Source: Candidatus Methanophagales archaeon (GTDB taxonomy: Archaea; Halobacteriota; Syntropharchaeia; Alkanophagales; Methanospirareceae). Taken from it: a stretch of 14,072 bases of DNA. The stretch covers positions 1 to 14,072 of the forward strand of contig JAGGRS010000219.1 in assembly GCA_021159475.1 (NCBI GenBank). The letters run 5' to 3'. Below the pieces are notes generated by a model, which had not been told where the DNA came from, ran no database searches, and saw only the letters and a program-made list of their open reading frames with translations. Numbering within the stretch: the stretch's first letter is position 1; every line of letters starts with the position of its first letter. Shown piece by piece: positions 1 to 6,275 of this stretch. The translations under genes and the position numbers were made by a program.

Positions 1-74
1 AAAATATCGCAGCAGTATTGCATACATATATAACTCCTATTTTATTTGGTATATATTTCTTTCTGTCATTGTCA

Positions 75-315
75 TTTGTCTTGAATATACCTCAACCAGA
101 TGCTACACACATCAGCCTCCTATTCCAGAACAATCGTCAATTATTGAATATTCATCGGTGTTAACCCTTATCTCACCCTCAGAGACTGTTTTAAGCGTCT
201 TTTTCGTATCGTCTCTTGATGGGTTCCTTTTGACAAAGAACCTTGTTTTCTCCTCTCCTTTCAGTAAATGCCTGCACTGGTGGTTTACTCCATTGTACGT
301 CCCTCTACCCCCTTG
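75..315 (-). pseudogene. Degraded IS1595/ISXO2-like transposase fragment
   Basis: No intact gene is present here. Read on the minus strand, an open stretch ending at the TGA at 114-112 contains a GRGTY segment, then SRDDTKKTLKTVSEGEI, then TDEYSIIDD. This order resembles the ISXO2-like DDE domain of IS1595-family transposases, where a GRGT segment precedes a conserved TDEYxIY motif carrying the second catalytic aspartate. After the stop, a +1 shift at about 119-75 reads EADVCSIWLRYIQDK, which resembles the later Glu-containing helix and WLR segment of the same domain. The usual 30-40 residues between the two motifs are missing and no start or terminal repeats are recognisable, so this would be a decayed, internally deleted copy. 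The family call rests on remembered motifs, not an alignment. The alternative is a chance open frame. Confidence 0.4.
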
Positions 316-326
316 GGGTGCACCCC

Positions 327-381
327 AGTCATCGAAATATTTGCCGCGAAGGCAACCCCCTCTATTGGGATGAAACACCCC
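327..381 (+). mobile_element. Possible second tnpB-tail scar
   Basis: Positions 343-363 match 853-873, inside the tnpB-tail remnant downstream, at 18 of 21 bases without a gap; a GAAAT lies just upstream in both copies. In the corresponding frame this stretch reads IEIFAAKATPSIGMKHPL then TGA, comparable to EIAAKGRPSACVRLHPL in the 790-996 remnant. This suggests a second, shorter scar of the same IS605-type element in the same orientation. It abuts, in the opposite strand sense, the transposase-like fragment at 75-315. The match is short and could be chance. Confidence 0.3.
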
Positions 382-405
382 CTTTGACTTCTTGACTCCA
401 TCATA

Positions 406-414
406 TTTTTATAA
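406..414 (+). promoter_or_regulatory. TATA box for the tRNA-binding protein gene
   Basis: A TTTTTATAA run sits about 30-38 bases before the ATG at 444. With the usual archaeal TATA-to-start distance of roughly 25-27 bases, transcription would begin near 437-440. That makes the message almost leaderless, which agrees with the absence of a Shine-Dalgarno sequence before the ATG. Confidence 0.5.
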
Positions 415-443
415 TGATGCTTTTATTTTAGCATTGCGATGAA

Positions 444-785
444 ATGCGGGAAGGAGCAATAAAAATAGAGGAGTTTGAAAGGTTAGACCTGCGAATCGGC
501 AGGATAAAGGATGCAGCAAGAATAGAGGGCAGTAAGAAGTTAATCAAGCTCGAGGTGGATATCGGGGATGAGTATGGGCGTAATAGACAGCTCGTTGCGG
601 GGATTGCAGACGAGTATAAGCCGGAGGAACTCATCGGTAAGCTCGTGCCCGTGCTTGTGAACCTGGAGCCGAAGAAGCTCATGGGTGTAGAGAGTCAGGG
701 CATGCTCCTGGCTGTATCGGTTGATGGCAAGCCGGTACTGTTGCATCCAGATAAGGATGTGCCACCGGGCAGCAGGGTCTGCTGA
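444..785 (+). CDS. Stand-alone tRNA-binding OB-fold protein (MetRS beta-like)
   Basis: The 113-residue product is a single tRNA-binding OB-fold of the EMAPII/Arc1p/MetRS C-terminal type. Diagnostic stretches are LDLRIGRI near residue 14, then KLIKLEVDIGDE, RQLVAGIADEYKPEELIGK and NLEPKKLMGVESQGMLLA. In many archaea this domain is detached from methionyl-tRNA synthetase and annotated as its beta subunit; it binds tRNA non-specifically and can help dimerise or deliver tRNA to the synthetase. No catalytic domain is present and metG is not in the window. ATG 444 is the only usable start because an in-frame TAG lies at 429-431. The gene is monocistronic and is flanked on both sides by insertion-sequence remnants, the downstream one starting within about five bases of its stop. 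Whether it partners MetRS or acts as a CsaA-like chaperone cannot be decided from sequence. Confidence 0.88.
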   Translation: MREGAIKIEEFERLDLRIGRIKDAARIEGSKKLIKLEVDIGDEYGRNRQLVAGIADEYKPEELIGKLVPVLVNLEPKKLMGVESQGMLLAVSVDGKPVLLHPDKDVPPGSRVC

Positions 786-789
786 CTGG

Positions 790-996
790 ATAATAGAGAG
801 GGCTTTGAACGGCAATGCATGGCTGCATCAGGCGTTAGCTGTGGCGGAAATCGCCGCGAAGGGAAGACCCTCTGCGTGTGTCCGCTTGCATCCGCTGTAT
901 CGATGCCAGATTACTGCGGGGAATAAGAGTCTGGTCGTGGAAGCAGGAAACCCTCTGCGAGGTAGTTCACTCTATTTCTGCATTTCATTGTTATAA
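790..996 (+). pseudogene. C-terminal remnant of an IS605/IS200-type tnpB
   Basis: Directly after the stop at 785, frame 1 reads IIERALNGNAWLHQALAVAE, then AAKGRPSACVRLHPLYRCQI, then TAGNKSLVVEAGNPLRGSS, ending at TAA 994-996. The 'xLxRAL' start after a missing DRDxNAA motif, and above all the SLVVEAGNPLR ending, resemble the C-terminal tail of archaeal TnpB proteins, downstream of their last RuvC aspartate. The RuvC active site, zinc finger and any tnpA are absent, so this is a 3' scar only. The final codons overlap the cofD stop (991-993) on the opposite strand. The call rests on motif memory and codon-level openness; a short chance frame is the alternative. Confidence 0.5.
811..970 (+). ncRNA. 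Candidate omegaRNA-like structured 3' end of the tnpB remnant
   Basis: The remnant is unusually rich in consecutive hairpins on the plus strand. Stems: ATGCA 815-819 with TGCAT 824-828; GGCG 843-846 with CGCC 852-855; AGGG 860-863 with CCCT 868-871 closing an AAGA loop, extendable to a 9-pair stem 855-876 with one mismatch; CCAGA 906-910 with TCTGG 930-934; CCTC 952-955 with GAGG 959-962. In IS605-family elements the RNA guide scaffold (omegaRNA/reRNA) is drawn from exactly this position, the 3' end of tnpB through the right end. The GAGGTAGTTCAC sequence at 959-970 is like right ends I recall. Whether it is still transcribed is unknown. Confidence 0.35.
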
Positions 997-1911
997 ACCC
1001 AAATCAGTGTGTAAATAATCAAAGAGAAACAGTCCCAATTGCCTGCTATCCTCGGCGTTTCTTATTATTATGTCCGTCTTTAGCACTTCTACTCCTTCAG
1101 CCTCTATCCCGCATCTATCACTCTTATCTATCACCAGCACATCCAGGAAGTCCTTATAGCAGTTATAAACCCCTGAAGCTGATACTTCAAACCCTTTCGC
1201 ACGCATGAACTTACCCGCGGGTCCACTTACTGGCTTATCCCCTACTATCGGCGATATCGCCACCACCTTCTTACGCTTCAATAAATCCCTCACGCCCGCC
1301 AGACTCAATATAGGTCCTATACTTGTTATCGGGTTACTGGGTCCTATAAGCACCACTCGCTCCTGCATCAGCGCATTTATAACTGCTTCTGTTGGCTTCG
1401 CACTCTCTATACCCTCAAATTGGACATCCAGCACCTCCGGTTCGCCCTTATGCGCGATCCAGAACTCCTGGAAATGGAGCTTACCCGCTGGCGTGATTAT
1501 CACGGTGCTCACCGCATCTTCAGTCATCGGCAGTATCTCAGCAGTGATACCGAATTTAGTGGCGAGCACAGCCGTAGCTTCCGTGAGGCTCATGCCCCGA
1601 TTCAACAGTTCAGTCCTGAGTATATGTGTTGCTCTATCCCTATCACCAATCATCATCCGCTCCTCATGACCCAGCCCCTTCAGTGCTGTATAAGTATAAA
1701 AACTGTCATCTGCAATCCCCCACCATCTATCCTTGTCAATCACCCCCGCAAGCGTATAAATCACCGAATCCACATCCGGACATACTAAATTGCCAGATAC
1801 CACCATATCCTCCGCCGTATTCACTATCACCCTCAACTGCGCTTCACCAAATACCTGTTTCAAACCCACCAGCAGCTTCGGCGTGCCTGTTCCACCCGAG
1901 AGGACAATCAT
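991..1911 (-). CDS. cofD: 2-phospho-L-lactate (or phosphoenolpyruvate) transferase CofD
   Basis: CofD joins the lactyl- or enolpyruvyl-phospho-guanosine donor to the deazaflavin Fo, giving F420-0 in F420 biosynthesis. The 306-residue product has the family N-terminus MIVLSGGTGTPKLL (nucleotide/phosphate-binding loop at about residues 5-12), the block VNTAEDMVVSGNLVCPDVDS at about 30-49, and the GPSNPITSIGPIL motif near residues 191-203, followed by VGDKPVSGPAGKFM. Length matches the usual 300-310. ATG 1911 lies only five bases after the nfo stop, so the two genes are probably cotranscribed with nfo first. Its 3' end just overlaps the tnpB remnant read on the plus strand, so the last few residues may have been altered by that insertion. 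No other F420 gene is in the window. Confidence 0.95.
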   Translation of the reverse strand: MIVLSGGTGTPKLLVGLKQVFGEAQLRVIVNTAEDMVVSGNLVCPDVDSVIYTLAGVIDKDRWWGIADDSFYTYTALKGLGHEERMMIGDRDRATHILRTELLNRGMSLTEATAVLATKFGITAEILPMTEDAVSTVIITPAGKLHFQEFWIAHKGEPEVLDVQFEGIESAKPTEAVINALMQERVVLIGPSNPITSIGPILSLAGVRDLLKRKKVVAISPIVGDKPVSGPAGKFMRAKGFEVSASGVYNCYKDFLDVLVIDKSDRCGIEAEGVEVLKTDIIIRNAEDSRQLGLFLFDYLHTDLGL

Positions 1912-1916
1912 CGCGT

Positions 1917-2819
1917 TTATTTTATTTTTATTATATCTCTGTTTATTCTTTGTTGCTCATTGCTTGCACTTGCAAGTTCCCTTACCTTTGCTATGTTCTC
2001 AATGTCCCCTCTCCTCGCATCAACGGGCGTTTCGAGAATCATCGGCAACTTCTTTATATGCTCCTCTGACAGAATCGTGCGAAAGCCATCCTCACCGATA
2101 TATCCGAGCCCGATGTGCTCATGCCTGTCCAGCCGCGAGTTAAGACCGCCTTTTGAATCGTTCAGATGAATGAGCTTGAGATGTTCAAGCCCGATAACGG
2201 CATCGAAATGCTTAATCACATCTTTCAAGCTCTTCTCCGTCCTCAGTTCGTAGCCAGCAGCGAAAGCGTGGCAGGTATCAAAACAGATGCCGATACGTTC
2301 ACGATGCTCAATTCGCTCAATTATATGCTGAATATCCTCGAACGTACCGCCCATGCTGTTCTTTGTTCCCGCAGTATTCTCCAGCAGTAGCATCACTCCA
2401 TTATCCACTTCATTGAATGCCGTGTTTATCGCGTTCACTATCCTCTCAAAACCTTTCGCCTTACCATAACCGCGATGACTACCCAGATGTGTAACGAGAT
2501 AGGGGATTTGTAGCGAATCACACCGTCTCAACTCCTCTATAAGGGATGCAACAGAGCGATTATAGACTTTATCATCCGGTGCAGCGAGGTTTGGCAGATA
2601 TGGCATGTGAACCACCGCGGGAGCTATACCCGAAAGTTCAACCTTCTTGATGAACTCCCTTATCTCTGTATCCGTTAGCGCTTTGTATCGCCAGCCACGT
2701 GGATTCCGCGAGAATATCTGGAATGTATCACACCCCTTCTCCACCGCGCGCTCCACCGCTTTATCTATCGAACCCGCAATTGAGACATGAACGCCCACCC
2801 GCAGCATTACATTATCCAT
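1917..2819 (-). CDS. nfo: Endonuclease IV (AP endonuclease)
   Basis: This is a 300-residue TIM-barrel AP endonuclease of the Nfo/Apn1 family, which cleaves 5' to abasic sites during base-excision repair with a trinuclear zinc cluster. All nine expected metal ligands can be placed: H71, H111, E147, D181, H184, H218, D231, H233 and E263. They sit in family motifs such as HMPYLPNLA, LENTAG, FDTCHAFAAGYE, HLNDSKGG, DRHEHIGLG and ILETP. ATG 2819 was chosen because an AT-rich TATA-like element at 2841-2852 places transcription start at about 2820, giving a leaderless message; no Shine-Dalgarno is visible. A second in-frame ATG at 2807 is possible. It is the first gene of a two-gene unit with cofD, with no obvious functional link. 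Confidence 0.96.
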   Translation of the reverse strand: MDNVMLRVGVHVSIAGSIDKAVERAVEKGCDTFQIFSRNPRGWRYKALTDTEIREFIKKVELSGIAPAVVHMPYLPNLAAPDDKVYNRSVASLIEELRRCDSLQIPYLVTHLGSHRGYGKAKGFERIVNAINTAFNEVDNGVMLLLENTAGTKNSMGGTFEDIQHIIERIEHRERIGICFDTCHAFAAGYELRTEKSLKDVIKHFDAVIGLEHLKLIHLNDSKGGLNSRLDRHEHIGLGYIGEDGFRTILSEEHIKKLPMILETPVDARRGDIENIAKVRELASASNEQQRINRDIIKIK

Positions 2820-2840
2820 TATTTATTGTGAAGGCGATGT

Positions 2841-2852
2841 AATTTATTAAAT
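2841..2852. promoter_or_regulatory. Shared TATA-like element between nfo and the AMMECR1 gene
   Basis: AATTTATTAAAT reads as a TATA-like box on both strands. Leftward it predicts a start near 2820, right at the nfo ATG. Rightward it predicts a start near 2872, about 20 bases before the preferred AMMECR1 ATG at 2895. It is the only strongly AT-rich TATA-like site in the short divergent gap. Confidence 0.4.
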
Positions 2853-2894
2853 GCGAAGAAAATGATGAAGGGCAGTGAGGGTGAGGGGCATGGT

Positions 2895-3458
2895 ATGTTA
2901 ACAGAGGCGGAGGGTATAGAGGGCTTGAAGCTTGCGAGGACAGCGATAGAAACCTATCTAAGCGAAGGTGTGAAGATAGAGGCATGGGAGGGGTTACCCG
3001 CGGTATTCCATGATAAGCGAGGTGTATTCGTCACTTTGAACAAACACGGTGCACTGCGGGGCTGTATAGGCTATCCGTATCCTGTGTTCAAATTGAAGGA
3101 TGCGATAATAGATGCTGCGATTTCCGCCGCTGTAAATGACCCCAGATTCCCGCCGGTGACGAAGGATGAGCTCGGGTCTATAACAATCGAGCTGACGATA
3201 TTGACAACTCCGAGGGTATTGAAAGTGAAGCCAAAAGAGCTGCCCAGACATATAGTGGTGGGTAAGCACGGGTTGATAGTAAAGAGGGGGATATATCAGG
3301 GGCTATTGCTACCTCAGGTTGCTACTGAGTATAACTGGACGGCGGAGGAGTTCTTATGTGAGACATGCTGGAAAGCGGGTTTACCACAGGATGCATGGCT
3401 GGAAGAAGGTACCGAAGTGAGCGTATTTGAAGGTCAGATATTCAAAGAGGAGGAGTGA
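2895..3458 (+). CDS. AMMECR1-domain protein
   Basis: The 187-residue product is a complete AMMECR1 domain, a conserved archaeal/eukaryotic fold of unsettled function. It starts [19 protein letters not shown], as family members typically do, and contains the signature LRGCIGYP at residues 54-61, then [16 protein letters not shown] and the IELTILTTP strand. ATG 2895 is preferred over ATG 2862: it has GTGAGGGG about six bases upstream, it gives the family-typical N-terminus, and a transcript from the 2841-2852 TATA would begin after 2862. The stop overlaps the start of the next gene (ferredoxin) in a TGATG arrangement, so the two are translationally coupled. The Memo and radical-SAM partners seen with AMMECR1 in some genomes are not in the window. 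Confidence 0.93.
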   Translation: MLTEAEGIEGLKLARTAIETYLSEGVKIEAWEGLPAVFHDKRGVFVTLNKHGALRGCIGYPYPVFKLKDAIIDAAISAAVNDPRFPPVTKDELGSITIELTILTTPRVLKVKPKELPRHIVVGKHGLIVKRGIYQGLLLPQVATEYNWTAEEFLCETCWKAGLPQDAWLEEGTEVSVFEGQIFKEEE

Positions 3459-3685
3459 TGGATTGGATGGAACGGGATAACAGGGATAACAAAAAAGTGA
3501 AGATTGATATAGACCGGTATCGCTGTGGATACTGTGGCGCATGTGCAACTGTCTGCCCCACGGAAGCAATAAATTTGGTGGGCATGTGGGTAGAGATAAG
3601 GGAGGATGAGTGTGTAGCCTGTAAAGCCTGTGTTAATATCTGCCCGGTAGGGGCACTGGCACTGACGACACAGGTGAACTTATAA
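3458..3685 (+). CDS. 2[4Fe-4S] ferredoxin
   Basis: This 75-residue soluble protein has two complete cluster motifs: C23-x2-C26-x2-C29-x3-C33-P and C52-x2-C55-x2-C58-x3-C62-P. It is therefore a low-potential two-cluster electron carrier of the bacterial/archaeal type. A charged N-terminal extension of about 20 residues precedes the first cluster and the chain ends shortly after the second. Start choice: ATG 3458 shares its A with the AMMECR1 stop (TGATG) and lies four to eight bases after an AGAGGAGGAG Shine-Dalgarno; the GTG at 3455 would be too close to it. Tight coupling to AMMECR1 suggests a shared role, but the partner enzyme is unknown. It ends six bases from the convergent hemB stop. 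Confidence 0.94.
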   Translation: MDWMERDNRDNKKVKIDIDRYRCGYCGACATVCPTEAINLVGMWVEIREDECVACKACVNICPVGALALTTQVNL

Positions 3686-3691
3686 ATTTAC

Positions 3692-4660
3692 TTACAGGAG
3701 CTTCGCAGCTTCTTTCGCGTGGTATGTGATTATCAGGTCCGCACCCGCCCTCTTTATCGCCGTTAATGCCTCCATCATCACCTCGTTCTTCCTCAAGTAG
3801 CCCTTCTCCGATGCCACCTCCATCATTGTGTATTCACCACTGACATTATATGCAGCCAGCGGCACATTCTCGAATCGAGCTCGCACACGTGAGATGATAT
3901 CGAGATAGAATAGCGCGGGCTTCACCATTACGATGTCTGCACCCTCATTTATGTCCAGTTCCACCTCACGGAGCGCTTCACGCGCATTTGCGCATTCCAT
4001 CTGATAGCTGCTACGATCACCGAACTTATAGCCCGAATCCGCAGCCTCACGAAATGGACCATAGAGTGCAGAATTGTATTTCGCTGCATAGGACATGATC
4101 GCAGTATCAATAAAGCCTTCTTCATCGAGCGCTTTCCTTATCGCCATTACCATACCGTCCATCATCCCGGAAGGAGCAACGATGTCGGCACCCGCCTCCG
4201 CCTGGCTCACCGCTATTTTGCCAAGTATCTCCAGTGTCGGGTCGTTCACCACCTTACCATTCTCTATCAGACCGCAATGCCCGTGCGTCGTATACTCACA
4301 GAGGCATAAATCCGTTATGATGACCACATCGTCACCCAGTTCCGCCCTTATTCGCCTCACCGCACGCTGGACCACTCCGTTCCTGTTGAACGATTCACTC
4401 CCGATTTCGTCCTTCTTCGCCGGTATCCCAAACAGGAGAACGGATTTTATACCCAGCGAGCGAGCTTCCGCAACCTCATTCACTGACTCCTCTATCGAGA
4501 ACCTATACTGTCCGGGCATGGATGCTATTGGCTTCTTACCCTCTGCTATGTGCTCATCAATGAACAGTGGTAAGATCAGTTCATCCTTACTGAGTCGCGT
4601 CTCTTTTATCAGTTTCAAGCTTCTTAAACGCCTCATTCTTAGCTCCGGGAACATGGACAT
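3692..4660 (-). CDS. hemB: Delta-aminolevulinic acid dehydratase (porphobilinogen synthase)
   Basis: HemB condenses two 5-aminolevulinate molecules to porphobilinogen, the precursor of siroheme, heme, cobalamin and coenzyme F430. Key residues are in place: the cysteine zinc site DLCLCEYTTHGHCG with C119, C121 and C129; the Schiff-base lysine K194 in MSYAAKYNSALYGPFR; and the second active-site lysine K247 in MVKPALFYLD. The zinc-type cysteines mark it as a zinc-dependent form. ATG 4660 (322 residues) is preferred over GTG 4669, because AAGGTGG lies directly upstream of the ATG and the GTG sits inside that site. hemB follows the two antiporter genes with a 37-base gap on the same strand, so it may be the last gene of their transcript. 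No other tetrapyrrole gene is present. Confidence 0.96.
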   Translation of the reverse strand: MSMFPELRMRRLRSLKLIKETRLSKDELILPLFIDEHIAEGKKPIASMPGQYRFSIEESVNEVAEARSLGIKSVLLFGIPAKKDEIGSESFNRNGVVQRAVRRIRAELGDDVVIITDLCLCEYTTHGHCGLIENGKVVNDPTLEILGKIAVSQAEAGADIVAPSGMMDGMVMAIRKALDEEGFIDTAIMSYAAKYNSALYGPFREAADSGYKFGDRSSYQMECANAREALREVELDINEGADIVMVKPALFYLDIISRVRARFENVPLAAYNVSGEYTMMEVASEKGYLRKNEVMMEALTAIKRAGADLIITYHAKEAAKLL

Positions 4661-4697
4661 AATTACCACCTTCGGCGTTATTCCTTATTTACATGCC

Positions 4698-6275
4698 TTA
4701 AATAATAAACACATTACCCACTGCTATTCGCACAAGGTCGTATATGTGGAGCGATAATATATCCATATATGGTGAGAATATTCCAACAGCTCTGAGAATA
4801 AAAGCAATGAAGAAGATGATGGAGAATATCGCGGTTATTGTCAGTGGAACGAGCATGAATATCGGCGCTTCCTTTATTTTGGGCTCTTTACCATCCTCAT
4901 CCTTATCCTCTGGCTCCTTGAAGAATGCTGTATGTATAATCGGGAAGAAATAAACGACATCCAGCAGGGACGCTATCAGTAGCGTAAATAAGAATACTAT
5001 CATTATAGGTGAATACGTCAGCGATGACTGATACGCACCTAAGCAGAGATACCACTTGCTTATGAACCCGACCACTGGCGGAATCCCGCACATACCCAGT
5101 GCCCCCACCGAGAATGCCAGCATCGTTACCGGCATCGCTCTGCCTATACCCGCCATCTCACTTATGTTCTTCTTACCCGAAGCTACCATTATCGCTCCCG
5201 CACACAGGAATAGAGTAATCTTCATGTATCCGTGGAAGGGTATATGCATCATCGCTCCTCTAACTCCGTCCTGCGTCAATAGCGCGGCACCCAGAATAAT
5301 ATATGAGAGCTGATTTATTGTGGAATACGCCAGCCTCCTCTTCAGGTTGTCCTGCGCAATTGCGAATAGATTAGCAACTATCATTGTGAAACCCGCAATA
5401 CAGGCGAGTATCAGCCCGAGTCCGAGCGAGTTCATCAGGTCCACACCGTAGATGTAACATACAACCCTGACAATCCCGAACACACCCGCCTTGACCACTG
5501 CAACGGCATGCAGTAGCGCACTCACGGGCGTTGGCGCAACCATAGCAGTTGGCAGCCATGAGTGGAAAGGCATCCATGCCGCCTTCATGAACCCCAGGAG
5601 GAAACAGAAGAAGCACACTGTCAGTATCAACTTATGCGTGGGCGCCAGCGCACTCAACGCCTTTATACCACCATTTGTGAAATCGGTAGTGCCGGTCAGC
5701 ACATAGACCATTATCACACCAAATAGAAAGAATACACCCGCAGTCATCAGATACGCAAGGTATTTACGTCCACCACTTATCGCTTCCGGAGTCTGGTCAT
5801 GTGCCACCAGTGGATAAGTTGAGACCGTGAGTATCTCGTAGAATATATACATCGTTACCAGATTCCTTGATAGCGCAACTCCAATCGCACCGAAGATAGC
5901 AAATGCGAACGAGAAGAAATATCGAGTTTGGGCATGCTCGCGCAATGAACGCATGTATCCGATAGAATAGAAAGACACGAGTATCCAGAGAGAAGAGGAG
6001 GTGAGAGCGAAGATGAGCCCAAAGGCATCCACTCTAAATCCTATCTTCAAGTATCCAGAGAGCGAATCCCTGAACATCGTCTGAAATAGAACGCAATCAA
6101 CAACATCACCGCTCAAGACCGTATGTATCATTAAGAATATAAGCGAGAACATCGCCAACCCCGCCGCTATCGTCCACCACTCTCTTATGTTCGGATGCTT
6201 CCCGAAGAGCAGTATCAAGGGAGCAGCAAAAGCCGGGCATAAAATGGCTAATAACGGTATCAATGATTCAACCAT
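4698..6275 (-). CDS. Proton/sodium antiporter-like membrane subunit (MrpD/NuoL-M type), second of pair
   Basis: The 525-residue protein is hydrophobic throughout and belongs to the proton-translocating 'Proton_antipo_M' family shared by Mrp antiporters and complex I NuoL/M/N. It carries the conserved TM5 glutamate (E147 in MYIFYEILTV), the TM7 lysine (K231 in GFMKAAWMPFHSWLP), the APTPVSALLHA motif with K262 in HAVAVVKAGV, and NLKRRLAYSTINQLSYI. An acidic cytosolic loop (KEPEDKDEDGKEP) precedes the last helices. ATG 6275 shares its A with the upstream gene's stop (TGATG) and has GGGGGTGAT before it, so translation is coupled; an upstream in-frame GTG at 6296 is less likely. It could be an Mrp subunit, part of a membrane-bound oxidoreductase, or a stand-alone antiporter; the window does not decide. 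Confidence 0.88.
   Translation of the reverse strand: MVESLIPLLAILCPAFAAPLILLFGKHPNIREWWTIAAGLAMFSLIFLMIHTVLSGDVVDCVLFQTMFRDSLSGYLKIGFRVDAFGLIFALTSSSLWILVSFYSIGYMRSLREHAQTRYFFSFAFAIFGAIGVALSRNLVTMYIFYEILTVSTYPLVAHDQTPEAISGGRKYLAYLMTAGVFFLFGVIMVYVLTGTTDFTNGGIKALSALAPTHKLILTVCFFCFLLGFMKAAWMPFHSWLPTAMVAPTPVSALLHAVAVVKAGVFGIVRVVCYIYGVDLMNSLGLGLILACIAGFTMIVANLFAIAQDNLKRRLAYSTINQLSYIILGAALLTQDGVRGAMMHIPFHGYMKITLFLCAGAIMVASGKKNISEMAGIGRAMPVTMLAFSVGALGMCGIPPVVGFISKWYLCLGAYQSSLTYSPIMIVFLFTLLIASLLDVVYFFPIIHTAFFKEPEDKDEDGKEPKIKEAPIFMLVPLTITAIFSIIFFIAFILRAVGIFSPYMDILSLHIYDLVRIAVGNVFII

Noticed and set aside
158..373. Plus-strand open frame of 71 codons in the left gene-free region
   Set aside because: Composition is proline/serine-rich without any recognisable domain or ribosome site, and it crosses the IS-like fragments on the opposite strand; treated as chance.
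343..380. CRISPR-like repeat ending in GGGATGAAAC
   Set aside because: Single copy with no spaced repeats on either strand; the resemblance to archaeal CRISPR repeat ends is superficial.
721..996. The whole 91-codon plus-strand frame as a real gene
   Set aside because: Its first 20 codons lie inside the tRNA-binding protein gene in another frame and carry no signal. Only the part after about 790 resembles a tnpB tail, so it is recorded as a remnant.
5371..5616. Cysteine-rich frame MLLLFPPGVHEGGM... within the second antiporter gene
   Set aside because: It is an out-of-frame shadow of a well-supported membrane protein; its cysteines arise from shifted codons for small hydrophobic residues.
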